NCBI GenBank assembly: GCA_003254905.1
Contig: QANU01010009.1
Coordinates: 1,507-65,506, forward strand
Origin: Nissolia schottii
Lineage: Eukaryota > Streptophyta > Magnoliopsida > Fabales > Fabaceae
Direction of reading: 5' to 3'
Length of the DNA: 64,000 bases
Shown: in pieces, positions 43,012 to 55,600 of the stretch
Layout: every line of letters begins with the position of its first letter
How positions within the stretch are numbered: position 1 is the first letter of the stretch
Position numbers and translations under genes: made by a program
The notes under the pieces: model-generated
What the model saw: only the letters and a program-made list of their open reading frames with translations
Database searches by the model: none
Told to the model about the DNA's origin: nothing

Positions 43012-43527
43012 TTGTTTTTCAACTCAGACAATTTCATCATTCTTAAATTTTTTTGGCCAATTTATTTTCGTTATTTTTCACATTAGTCAATTTCTTCCTT
43101 CTTAAATATTTTCTACAACTTTAGTCCCTGTTATTTTTTCAAATCGGTCAGTTTCAATGGAAACTTGTTGACTTTGTCATGTAAATGCACAAACACCACA
43201 CTTTTATCTTTTGCAAACCTACACTCATCGTGTGCACACACATTTTGTGAACAAGAGATGCAAAACGACGTCATTTTGGTTAAAGAGGATGCGTTATTAG
43301 TTGTATAAAATGACATTTTTTCTCTGATGTGTATGAGGTGATGGCAACCCCATGTCACGTCCCTTCATCATGCTCTAAGTTAGACGTGACAGTTTAAGAG
43401 ATGGATAGAAGAACTAATCTAATTTTTGTAATTTGCACAAACTAAATTGGCCAAAAAAAAATTTTAGGTGATGAAACTAACCGATTCAAAAATTAATAGG
43501 AATTAAATTGTCTGTTTTAAAAAAATA
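43012..43527. mobile_element. Possible long-TIR MITE
   Basis: The left end (CAGACAATTTCATCATTCTTAA ... TTTTTGGCCAATTTA) and right end (TAAATTGGCCAAAAA ... TTAAATTGTCTG) are imperfect inverted repeats of more than 60 bp. The interior has no domain. The class is uncertain; long inverted ends would suit a Mutator-type MITE. Confidence 0.4.
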
Positions 43528-45527
43528 AGGTGAATACTATATTTGGTCTCTGAATTTTACACCTGTGTCCTAATTAATTGGTATCTCAACTTAAAAAAAG
43601 CGACAAGTTAATCTCTAGACTTTGCAAACTTTGTACTTGTTAGTCCCTAACTAATGTCTCAAGAGGAAATAGTTAGATTATTCAGGGACTACTTAGAATA
43701 ATACTATGAATATTTAAGGAGTACTTAGAACAACGATTTCAACATTTGTAAAGTCTAAAGACTAACATGTCACTATTTTAAGTTGCAAATGTGTAAAATT
43801 CATGGATCAAATAAATTATTAATCTTAAAAAAATAACTACGGCTAATTGGGAAAAAAATTAAAAAAATAAAATTGTCTGAATTAAGAAATTAAGATACAC
43901 CCGCGGGGGGGGAGGGGTTTTGTTTTGTGTGTTTGTTTTGTGTGTAATGAAATTTTGTTGGTTACCAGCTTTCCTTGCCGAACAGCGCACCGTACGACCC
44001 AGACTCCAGACATCGAACATTGGAGCAGAATTCTCGTCATGTGTTGTTTGTATTTTGCTGTGCTCTGTCTCTTACTTTTAGCACTGCGACAAAGCCAACA
44101 AAAGCGCAAAAGAGAAATGATAACATGATCGTCGAAATATAGAAACTTAAAACAATTATAGAGGCGTGAAGTTTATCATAATAAAATTCACCTTAAATTT
44201 CACATTTCACATTTTTATGAATGTAATTGTCTCAAAATTATTTATTTGAGTAGTTACCGAAGCATTACGCTAAAAAGAATATCTTATCTTGCAGCCCCCT
44301 CCACGTTCTACATGTCACGTCTGTTACTCTATCCTTTACGCAAAAACAAAAGCTTCCAGCACAACACCTCAACTCTATATATAATTTAACGAAAGCCTCA
44401 ACATATGCCACGGATTTAAGATTTGTAGTCTTTTTAATAGTACTAAGAAATAGATTCAAACAGGTCCAAAGAGCAATTGTTAACAAATTAAAATAAGGAA
44501 TTCTATGTTTTTCTATAACACGTTGCAGAATGGATTAAAAACGATTCTTTAAGGGAATCTCAACTTGAAGAATATTCGGAGGGAGATTACAGCATGTTTT
44601 GATTTTGCGAAGATTATTAAGGCGCAGCCTATAATGCTCCTGACAGCTTTTAGTGCATCATGTACCTTGTTGAAAAGTAAGAGTGTACCATAGTTTTAAT
44701 AAAAGATTATGGGTTGGACTATACAAATTGATTTTCCTAATAAAATTCTTATGATTACGTGGTCAATTCTCTTAATAAAACTCTTAAGATTACATCTAGA
44801 CTACACAAAATGACGTTACATGATCATTATGATTTGATCTTAATAACTTATTATCTCATCAATCTCATTATTTAAGATTATTTTTGCAAATTGTCATAAG
44901 TAACTCTCCTTCCTCACTCCGTCCACCTCGGTTGCAGCCAGCCACCGCACGACCGCCCCTGAGAACCGCACAGAAGCACCGCACTCAGCCGCGCCCCAAT
45001 CTCTCTCTCTCTCATCCATCTCTGCGAATCCCTAACTCTTCATTTCTGATAACATGGAAGATTATTCACCCAGATGTCAACACAGGTAAACACCAATTAT
45101 CCACCCCATTAATTTCCTCTTTTTTTATTCAAATTATACATAAAAAAATTTCCTTAGATAAATTCCTATAATTTAATTCTTTTTTTTCTATGGTAACTAC
45201 CTTTACTTGTTTTGATTTCAATTACTTTGCCATTGTTTTATAAGCAGCCACACTGTTAACGATGGAGTCAAACGCAGATGATTATTTCTTAGTTTGCTGT
45301 TATGGTTCTTTTAGTTGATAAATATTAAGAAAGTTTGGAGTTAGTGTATTTGGTTTGAATTATTAATTGATCGAATTTTGGTTTTATAATTTTTTTCAAT
45401 TCAAATAAATCAGATAATCTAAAATAATATGATCAAAATGCAACTTTTTTTTTAAGAAAAAGAAGGTACCTATCAATCTATAACCCAACATCACACTCCC
45501 ACTTGACCCAACCCTTTGGCCTCGTGT
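43528..45527. other. Intergenic; one unexplained GC-rich patch
   Basis: Mostly AT-rich. A poly-G run lies at 43905-43917. A C-rich, promoter- or leader-like block at 44905-45070 ends in ATG plus ten codons and a GT splice donor (ACACAG|GTAAAC). No downstream exon that continues it was found, so no gene is called. Confidence 0.35.
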
Positions 45528-46402
45528 GGTTCGCAGAATCTGCCATCACTCTTGAATGTTATTCCCATGAATGATTTTCCCAAAAATGATATTTAAACAT
45601 GTTTGGTTTTCAGATTAAATTCTTGAAAATCTTGTAGAAGATGCATGTGAATAAATTGTTCTTGCGTTTGGTTGACACTAACATTCTTGAAAATATTATT
45701 TTTCAAAAATACCCCTAACTAATTAAAATAGAAAATTGATTATTACACACATTAAACTCATTTAAATATAATTTACATATAGGCTTTTTAGTAATTAGAA
45801 ATAAATATATAATTTTCCTTATTTTTCATGTTACATGTAATTACTCAAATTTCATGCAAAATGTTTGACAATAGCAAAAAAAAAATAAATAGAAAAGATA
45901 AAAAATAGAGCAAAAAAACACAGAGCAAAAGAATAGAATAAATTATACAAAAATTATGCTCAAACAAAACAGATAAAAAACATAGAAAAAAATAGTAATC
46001 TAAAACAAAACAAAATAATAAAAACAGACCAAAATAGTGGTTCACAGAATGCATACCTCTCAGTGTTGGCGATGGTGGCGGAGGACATGATGGACGCCGA
46101 AGGTTGAAATGGGAGAGGTTGATAATGACTAGGTTAAGCTTTGAGAGGGCAAAATTGGGTTTTTAATTTTTATTGAGGGTAAGTTTGTAAATAAATATTT
46201 TTAGTAACATTTTTTTTCATGGGAATGTTAGAATCCCATGGGGAAGGTGAGATTAGAAAATTGAGAAAAATGGGTGTTTTTGGATTATTGTAAATATGAC
46301 TTTCCCGGGAATTTTTTTATTTTGCGAACCAAATATAGGAATTTTTCATTCCCAAGCTAAGATCTTCATAATGCTGAAAAATTCCGTGAATCACACGGAG
46401 CC
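45528..46402. mobile_element. PIF/Harbinger-like non-autonomous element
   Basis: About 875 bp with inverted ends: left GGCCTCGTGTGGTTCGCAGAAT, right the complement of GGCTCCGTGTGATTCACGGAAT. Flanking triplets are TTT and TTA, close to the TWA target typical of PIF/Harbinger. The inside is A-rich with no transposase. A further internal match to the end (GTGGTTCACAGAAT) lies near 46036. Confidence 0.65.
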
Positions 46403-47589
46403 TTAAGCTCATAACCCAACTATAATTCTACAAAATCCTAATCTTAGACATCACAAGTTTTTTGACAAAAAAAAAAAGACATAACATGTCTCATAGAACC
46501 CTAGTGCTTCAACTTCATATCTTCGTGACTTTAGAATCAAATTCAATATTCAGAGTTCTCTAGTGCTTCAATTAGGTTGTTGGTTATTTGGTTATACAAT
46601 TAAGTAAGTTTCTTTTTATGGACCATTTAAGAATTGTGATTATGCCATGAGACATAGTCTTTATCATATTATTATGCATTATTTTGTGATTTTATCTTTT
46701 TTTTAGTTTTTCTAATATTTTTGGATTTTTTCTATAATTTTTTTATACTATAGAATTATTATATATTCATGGATAAATTTGAGAATAAAACCAAACCAAT
46801 CCATTCATGATCATTTTGGTCGATTTTGGTACAAGAAATTACCAAAAAAATCAAACTAAACCGATCCAAGGAAAAATAATTGATTTGGATATAAATTTCT
46901 TCTAAAATAAAACTAAATCGACCTACTGTTACGGCTAACGAAAAGTACTTGATAGGACCCATATGGAATAAGGATCAAGATCAGGCCCAGAAGAGAAATG
47001 AAGATAATCTGGTCCAGAATAATGAAGAAGGGCTGGGCACTAATGAAACATCTGACCCTATTGCAAGAATAAAGAGGAACAAGCATGCTCCCTTATGAAC
47101 AATACCACCACATGTAACTCACTTTCGAGAAGGAACTAGGTTTTGTATATTAGGGATTGAAAACGAGAGTTTGTCCATACATGATTATGCGCACTTGATT
47201 TTGATCGGAAGTGAGTTAATATTAACATGAGCTATATTTAAATATTTTTATATCAAAAGTGATTATAATAGAATAAATATTATTTGGATAATGAAAATTA
47301 AAATCGCTTTTAGTACTCTCCTTTATTTCATTCTTATATTATTACAAATAAAATTATATAAATATTTGTTAAGATTTTATATAATTATTATTTTTAAGAC
47401 AATATAAACAATACTATTTATAAGATACTTGAATAACTCCTGGTGTTATTAAGTTGTAAATACAAATTTAACAAAGGTACAAAGCAAATGCATAAATAAA
47501 AATAATCAAATCAAAATTTAAATTAAAAAAATTATAAAAATATATGCAAAGAAGGAAAATAGATTCATCTAATATATGAAGGCAACTAA
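46403..47589. other. Intergenic, AT-rich
   Basis: No supported gene. A less AT-rich stretch at 46925-47100 may be a coding relic (frame with NEEGLGTNETSDPIARIKR), but I cannot place it in a family. Confidence 0.35.
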
Positions 47590-47925
47590 GTTTGAATATG
47601 GGATGGCAAATGATGTTTTTAGAGTTAAAGGGGATAATATCAATAAAATACATAGAAGAAAAAAAATCTGACAATGTTATAAAATTGATCTCGCTTTGCT
47701 TCCTGCCGCTATCTTTCCTGTTTGTTGGCTGGAATGTTAACGCTTCTGCCATGTTTTATGCTGTTTTCCAATATCTCTGTATTGGGCTGCTGTCAAGGTT
47801 TTTGGTTTGGACCTTTTTGCTGTAGCATCAGCCTTGTTTTGCCCATTTATGCTTTCATGTCATGTAATCTTTTGCTCCTCGTCCTAAGATGATTTGAGCT
47901 TTTATAAATTATGAAAAAAAAAAAA
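47590..47925 (+). mobile_element. Possible LINE or retrocopy 3' end
   Basis: A T/G-rich segment ends in a poly(A) run of 13 at 47911-47923. The composition and tail resemble the 3' end of an L1-type LINE or another retrocopy. No reverse transcriptase is in view, so the call is weak. Confidence 0.3.
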
Positions 47926-48105
47926 ATCATTTCTAAAGAAGAGGCCATAGTTAAACTTGAGAATGAACATTCATGAGCATGGTTATCATCCTCAGGTTTC
48001 TTTCGAATAAAGTTATGTATAGCTATTGCTGTAGTAACAATTTGAACTTCAATTTCAATTTTGAACTTTGACATGTGGTGCAAAATTGAAAACAATGTAT
48101 TTAAA
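47926..48105 (-). pseudogene. PIF/Harbinger transposase C-terminal fragment
   Basis: The minus strand gives MSKFKIEIEVQIVTTAIAIH followed by NFIRKKPEDDN. This matches the end of HARBI1-like nucleases (KTQ.QIV.A...HNFIRK). Only about 60 codons remain. Its 3' side abuts the poly(A) segment, which may have inserted into it. Confidence 0.6.
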
Positions 48106-49269
48106 ATATTTTACATTGACAATGTACCCAAAATTAATTTCATAAATAAATACATAAATAATATTAAAATTAATTTTTTTAAATTAATAAAGCTGCAAGA
48201 TATATGTAAAAATCCAATATATGAAATTAAAAAGTTAACTTTTAATATATAAAAGCAAATAAGTTTCTTTAATACAAAGCTCGTTGAAGGCTAAATTGGG
48301 TATTTAAAAATCAACTTTTCTTTTATCAACCCAAAGTTGAAACGTGAACGGAGAAGAAACAATGTGTTACTTTGGATCAAATTTGAGTTGGAGATGAAAA
48401 TGTTAGAATTTTTTTTATGAGTTACTATTAATTGATGAATTTTTCAATTGTATAAGATGAGTTGAATAGATAGACTAATTGGTTATCATGTGTACTAGTA
48501 TGTCGTGTAGAGACTCATTGTTATTAGATATTTGATGGATAAAATTATTTTGCTATATATTCATGTTATGAGGCAAGAGTAACTAATGTTGCATTGGTGT
48601 AGCGTCTTAATAGGAGATGGAAAATGAGTAGATTTTCCTTTACCTATGTGAGTGCTTAACATGGTTCAAAAGATGATGTTCATTGTTATTATCGACCAAT
48701 AAGATATGCTTTGTGTTTAATCTAAATTCTTATTCATGTTGGTATTTTATTTTCTAATATAGATCCAATTAAATCTTATTTAGATTGAGTTAAGTGAGTT
48801 ATACTATCATTATAATCCACTTTGAAAAAATTTCAAATTATTCTTGATTGAGAATTTTTCTTAAATTAATTTGGGATAATTCTTGGATTAACTTGAAATA
48901 GGAATTTAGGGATTACAAAAGTTATTTTGATCTTGTATGTTTCTGTTAGATCAAATCGAAAGGTGTTTTTTTGCATGAAAAACATTTTGAATCGTTTTGA
49001 ATGACGATTGTGGCATAAACATGTGGCTTGAACTTTTTCTTCGTTAATACCAATACATTGAACTGAACCAGGATTGTTTTTTGGTTTTTTTTTTTTTAGG
49101 TACAGTTCGGAAGTATGCACCTCAGTCCACTCTCTGGATCTTGGAGCTTCAAGGTCTCTGGAAAGATCTTTGGGAAAGGCTTTGGACTCGCTTTGCGGTG
49201 GGTACCTGCAAACACTCCAACGCTCCAGTAAGCAAGGGGTGGTTATATAGTAAGTGATAATCAGATGAT
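48106..49269. other. Intergenic, AT-rich
   Basis: No coding region with family support. Open frames here are short and low-complexity. Confidence 0.45.
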
Positions 49270-49560
49270 CTTTCATACCAGGGGTATGGGTTATTATATA
49301 GTTGGGGTGGTTGAGGTTCTTCCACGTGTCACAGTGGTGGGAGAATATCTCGTATCCGCGTGTTGCGGTGGGAGGAGAGGATCTCGGGGGCTACTGAGCT
49401 CGAAAAGGTGGGAGAGGATCTCGGAGTTGTTGAGCCTGAGAAGGTGGGAGCAGAGGATCTCTGAGCCGTTTGAGGGCTCACGAGTGTCTGGGCGTATTCG
49501 GCCGGTCAACTATTGGGTCTGGGTCTTGGGGTGGTTAGGATGGGCCTTTATGGCCCAGTC
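49270..49560. repeat. GC-richer tandem-like repeat block
   Basis: The phrase GAGGATCTC with flanking RAGGTGGGAG and GAGC recurs about three times with 30-60 bp spacing (49330-49480). The block stands out from AT-rich surroundings and abuts the LTR-like segment that follows. Origin unknown. Confidence 0.4.
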
Positions 49561-49561
49561 C

Positions 49562-51456
49562 GTAACAGGAGCCCCGTAGCTCAGAATGCAGAGTAAAAGT
49601 CTGTGGTCCAAGTTAGAAGTGATCATGCATATAATATTCAATTATTATCTTGACCTAGTCCAAAACTGTTATAAGTTAATCCTAGTCTTTCCTTTAACCT
49701 AACACTTATCAATGCAACAAGGCATAGCAGTCAATAAACATAATGATGAAAATTGGAACATTTATAGATATATTATGTTATGACATTCTTTTATCAATTA
49801 CCCTTCACATTATATCCTTCAGTACACCTGGGGGATTGGTTACCACCCCTAGGCATACAACTTTGTTTTATATATGGAGTTGATTTCAATCCACGATAGT
49901 GGGTCACATAAGTTTTCTGATTATGTTACTAACCAATGACTTACACTAGCTGAATTGACTAGCTAACTGCACTAGGCCAATGGATTTTTCAGTACACCTG
50001 GAACCTTGAGTGTACAACCTTTGAACTAAACAATTAAGTTGGTCAAGGTGACCAGCTAAATACACTAGCCCAAAGGACACGCTCCATGTGGGAACCTTAT
50101 TATTAATAGATCATGGTTACTATAAATGTGTTATATTAAAAGTCGTATGGATATTTCCTCATAAGAGGACTTAGATATTCTTTGATATACTTACATCTAC
50201 TGGTCTTATAACTCACTTACAAAAGAATGGCGGTTTGTGTGTCAGAGTGTGTGTGTGTGTGTCTATATATATATATATATGTTTGTCTATGTTTATACAT
50301 GTATGTGTATGGTTATGAACATAAAGGAATGCTTGCTATCATATAATAACGAAATCATCAATTCAAGGCATGGCATTGCATAATCACACTCATGAGGAAG
50401 GTCATTAATCATGGACATGTCATATGAGGAAAGTTAATTCTAACATAGACAAACATGACAATAGCACATGCAAATATATCCGTGAAAAACGCAAATGTAA
50501 TACCAACTATCATTTGACGGGCATAACTTGAACCATAATTACTATACTTCCATGCTATACTTCTTGTATGTTTGTTATAAAGTTTTTTGACCACCAATCT
50601 GGCCATTAGTTCAGTTCGTCACATTTATGAAATCTAGTGTTAGCCCTAAACTTGGAAACACCACAGACCAATGTGCACAAAAGCCATAGACACTTTTAAG
50701 AGTTAGAACACTCACACAATGTTCAAGAAAACCAAAACCCTAGTTACTTGGACCATGGAAGAGACTAGAACAAAAAGTGCATATAGAAACTAGAACAAAA
50801 ATGCATAGAAACTCACCTAAAGCTCAAACTAATGGTGTCTTCTTGTAGAGGATGAAGAGGGCTTCAACTTTTGTGAAGAGAATACAGGATTTTGAAGAGT
50901 TTATGAGGGTGAAATGGGGGAGGGAAGGCCATGGATTGATGATCTGGTTTAGTAGAGAAGATGAAGCTTTGGGGAGCTTTGGACGAATGAGAAAAAGAGA
51001 GTGGTTAGCTTTTGCTTTTCTCTTGACTTGTGTAAGTAAAGGTGAAAGTTTGAGTGAAGTGTGAGTGAAAGTAATAAAGGTGAAAGATAGCTGATCGTGC
51101 ATGGCTGGGAGGATAAGAAAAAAAGGGGAAATTACTTCAAGAAATATCTAATGTCATATAAAGGAGGCACGTGAAGCGAGGTGCGTTAAAAAAGGAAAAA
51201 GGTAACTTTTTTTATTTTATTTTATTTTTTACTTTTCTATGTAGAACAGGGACATAAATAAACAATTATTTTTAAAACACAAATAAAGTGGGCTCCACAT
51301 GGGTCTCAAGTCTTTGGGGACCTCAGATAAGGATAGAGTGGGGCCCTTAGACTAACGAGTCCAGTCCTAACTTCTAAATTATAAGTCTAATTGACAATTC
51401 ATCAGAAGTTTTGAAATAACAGTTAAATATTGGTTTAATGAAAACGAGGTGTTACA
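49562..51456 (-). mobile_element. Tekay-like solo LTR (probable)
   Basis: The right end reads GAGGTGTTACA, as on the LTR ending at 10987, and the left end has GTAACA...CCCCGTAGCTCAG. The length of about 1.9 kb, the lack of domains and phrases such as 'gtgggctccacatgggtctcaag' fit a solo LTR. The target duplication was not recovered. It contains a GT/TA microsatellite at 50246-50281. Confidence 0.45.
50246..50281. repeat. (GT)n-(TA)n microsatellite
   Basis: Seven GT repeats are followed by CTATATATATATATATAT. It is likely to be length-variable. Confidence 0.85.
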
Positions 51457-52616
51457 GGGACCTACTTTTATGTGAGTGTGCCTAAAAGTTAGTTGTTAAA
51501 TTTGTGTCTAGATGAGAATCTCTCTTAGTTAAGCAAGCATTAGTCTTATTTAACTTTTTTTTGTCATCGACATTCTAGTTTACTTTAATGAAAAATACCA
51601 CCATTGAGTTGTTGCAATTCATTAGTCTCTCGAGTAAACCTTCACTACTAAAAAATTGTGAATTACCTTAGAAAATTTGCTGCAATTTTTTTTTCACAGG
51701 TAATACCTATAAATTTTGCTATTAATTTTTTTGAGTAAGTCTATAGACATTTTGGCAAAAATTGCAAGTCTTCCTCTACAAGGTCAAAAGATTTTAGCTG
51801 CATTGAGAGTGACTAACTTGACTAACATTGAAGGACTAATTTGATTAACTTTTTTGATAATTTCATGGATTAAGGAGTGCATTTTCATGACTCAGGTAAC
51901 ATGATTGGTATTGCCAAATGTAGAGACTAAAATGAATGTTGAGTCTTACTCTCCCTCAAATCTATGTATCAACTAATCATGGTTTAAAAGTGACTATGCA
52001 TAGTGAACAAAGACTAAATAATTTCTTTTGCTATAACCTAACAATAGTAAACAGACACCTTGATTTAGCATTCGGTCTCCGTACATGTCATGGTTCTTAG
52101 AGGTTATAGGAAACGAACGAGTCTCATTCTCTCAATCACGAAAAAGCAATTCAAACACGGGAGGAAAAGTTGCATCTCTTGCATCATCCATCGGGGCACG
52201 AACTATTCACAATAATATGACAATTAATCTTTTTTGGTAAATAATAATACCACAATCTCATCCCATACATGAATTGATTTGGATAATGAGTCAAGATAAT
52301 AGTAGGTACATCAAATCAAGGGACAGGTGCTCTCTATACCCTACTTTGCCAGTCACAGTTGTCATATTTTCGCATCTCATCAATACGTCCCCAAATTTGT
52401 AGGAAACATGAGATGCCAAAGGTCGCACCCCAACCATGCACGTTAGTTCTGGTTTATGCAGAAAGAAAGAAACAAAGAAGGCTTCCACATAATTCCCCCT
52501 CCCATGACGCATGCTACTCCTCCACCTTCCATTCCGGCAAAACAACCATTTTCCAACAGACTCGTTTTCCAAATGTGAAACCAGCAAAGAGGAGGCGAGA
52601 GAAAGGAATATTCACA
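51457..52616. other. PIP5K upstream region
   Basis: AT-rich until about 52400, then a mixed-composition leader. A CACTACTAAAAAATT sequence near 51644 resembles a CACTA-type end but lacks a partner. No TATA box can be assigned with confidence. Confidence 0.4.
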
Positions 52617-55600
52617 ATGACGGGGAAAGAGAGTAGCGTGATGAAGGCGTGGGAGGCGACGGTGAGGAAGACGCAGGCGGTCGCGAAGAAGCGCGCCAAC
52701 AGCATATTCGGGTCCCACCACGTGGGGCACGCAGAAGAAATAGAGGACAGCCACAGCCACAGCCATGGCCAAAGCAACGACGCGTCATCAGAGCTGTACC
52801 GCGCGGAGAGGGCCCTCCCCAACGGGGACTACTACGCGGGGGAGTGGGCGGATAGCTTCCCGCACGGCAAGGGGAAATACATGTGGTCCGACGGGTGCAG
52901 CTACGTCGGGGAATGGCACAAGGGGAAGACCATGGGGAGGGGGAGGTTCGCCTGGCCCTCCGGGCAGTCCTACGAAGGGGAGTTCCAAAACGGTTACATG
53001 GACGGGAGCGGCACCTACAACGCCTCCAACGGGGACTCCTACAAGGGGCAGTGGGTCATGAACCTGAAGCACGGCCACGGCTCGATGCTCTTCGCGAACG
53101 GGGACAGGTACGAGGGGGAGTGGAGGAGGGGGTCGCAGGACGGGCAGGGGAAGTACCAGTGGAAGGACGGGAACCACTACGTCGGGGAGTGGAGGAACGG
53201 GAGCATATGGGGCAAAGGGTCCTTTGTTTGGGGCAGTAATGGGAACCGGTACGGTTAAACATCTTGATAAAAATCGATAAATGGGACACCAAAATATATA
53301 GGAGAAAGATAGATGGCATAGAAATAACAATTGTATTACCTGAGAGGAGTTGTTTACACAGGAGGCTGAGCCTATTTATAAGCTGAAGAAGACTCCACGG
53401 CCAAAACACAACGGCCAAAAATAAATTACAATCAATTTAAAAGATTATAATTAAATCGAATCAATCAAATTAACCATTAACATAAATTATTCTTAACAGG
53501 TATGATGGGTACTGGGAGGACGGTTTGCCTAAGGGGAGCGGGACTTACAAGTGGCCTGACGGGAGCTTTTACGTGGGGAATTGGAGCAGGGATCCGAGGG
53601 ATCAAAGCGGCACGTACTACCCAGCCGGGTCAGCGTTGGAGGGCCATCTCGAGTGGGACCCACAGCAGGTGTTCAATGAGCTGGGCTCGCGCCAAGTCTG
53701 TCCCGGGGAGAAGGTCTCGATTCTGCCCTCGCAGAAGAGGCTCTCGGTTTGGAGGTCCACCAAGGGGGCGGACGGCGGCAAGCCGAGGAGGACGTCGGTG
53801 GACGACGGGAGGGTGAGCGTGGCGCTTGAGAAGCCGAGTGATAAGATGCAGTTATGGGGGGACGAAGAATTCCTGGGCTCACAGCTCCAAACCCTGAAGG
53901 CGCCGAGGAAGTCGAAACGGCAAGGAGAGACCATATGCAGAGGGCACAAGAATTATGAGCTCATGCTCAATTTGCAGTTGGGAATCAGGTACGTGCTCAA
54001 AGGAAAATAGTGTTGGGACTTTTGGAATGCATGGCTGCATATGCTATATCCGTAACTTACACATTTGCTATGGTTCACGGCTTAGTCATAACTAGCGTAA
54101 TTCTTCTTGTTTTATTTACTTTTACTTCTACCTACTTGCTATATCAATTGATGATCCTACAACTTCACGGGCTAAAATTTCGTGTTGAGTTTAATTTTTA
54201 TAGGATAGTGTAAAGTTTTTTTATATTATTTAATTGTCTAATAAATTTTGTCATATTAACATAATTACCTTTTTTTCACTCATTTAAACGTTATGCATAT
54301 CAATGGATTTGATTGGATTGGTTAGATAACACTATAAAATCAATGATTAAAAATTAAAATCATAAGTAATTTGGATGCTTGCAATTTTTTAATTTCCTCC
54401 TCTCTTTCATTGTTTTCAATTTATTTCTTCATGCACAAATTATAACAAATATATATAAGTTAGGTTGAATGGTAGGCAAGGTTTTTGCCTCCCTAAAGGT
54501 CTCAATTTTGAGAAAACTTGTGTTGAAAAGAACAACTACAATATCTTGAATTGAATTAGCCAGTTTTATTAGTAATGAAGTCTAGATACCTTTAAGAAAA
54601 AAAACACCCTATGACAGTAGATATCACGTTACCATGTAATTTCCAGGTCATAATTTTTTGTCATATGTCATCACATTATTGACTGTTAAAAAGGTAACAA
54701 GATTAGATTAAAAAATAAATAAGATAAGGGACTAAATGGAAAGGAAAAAGAAATTTAAAGAAATAAAGGTATTTGAAGCTAGTCTTTTAATGAAAACTAG
54801 ATTTAGACCTACACAATGCATAGTCAAAAAAAGTTAATGAAATCAATTCATGTTTTCTGAGAAAGATTGGGTCTCATATAAGAGAAAGGGGAATGAAAAA
54901 AAAATGATATAATGAGTTTTGAATAAAATAGTACATCAAACTTTATAAAGTGATATGCCTAAACACAAGATGTGTGACTAATAATCTTTTGTGATAATGT
55001 TTTGACATAGATGAAGTCATCATCTGAAATCATATCATAATTTTCTTAAGTGAAATTTAGAGTCATATACTTGTTTCCATTATATATTTATATTATTTGA
55101 ATTTTTCTCTCTTCAATTTTTGTTATGACATAAAAATTTGATTCTTTAAGTAATTTTAAAGAATATTTTTTGTTATCTTTGTTTATCTAAATCATTTGAT
55201 CACTTTCATAAGTTGTTTGTTCTAACGGTTGAGATTCTATTTTCTTGATTGTGTCTTCATTTTATTTCTAAATAAAAAAAAAAAACGTTTCTTGTAAAAA
55301 GTTCTACCTCATGACATGAGATTGCAAGTTTATGCTCAAATTTCTTTCTTTGCCACAAAATCATCAAGACTTATGGGTTATATATAATGATATTGTCTCA
55401 AAAACATTAACAAAAACTTAACCAAAAAAAAAAACCAAGACGTAAATAGAATCAACCTTCTTGCAAAAAAAATTTGATTTATGAAATTGGAAGTTTTTGT
55501 TTTAATTTTTGACATACGTATGTGTGTATATGTTTGATGGTATGGACCATAAGTATAGCACAATAATAATTAAAACTTGCTTATAAGACCTAGGTATGCA

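Noticed and set aside
49265..49579. A 104-codon plus-strand frame and its 71-codon antisense partner
   Set aside because: They fall on the GAGGATCTC repeat block and have no domain.
51644..51660. CACTA-type terminus CACTACTAAAAAATT
   Set aside because: No subterminal repeats and no partner end were found nearby.
52788..53330. A 180-codon minus-strand open frame opposite the PIP5K MORN exon, rich in Pro and Val
   Set aside because: It is a shadow of the GC-rich, repeat-bearing sense exon. No domain is seen, and it crosses the inserted LTR.
53249..53499. An ordinary ancestral intron of PIP5K
   Set aside because: The segment has LTR-like ends, a TATA box and near-perfect GGTAY flanks, and from memory other plant PIP5Ks have no intron there. 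It was not fully excluded.
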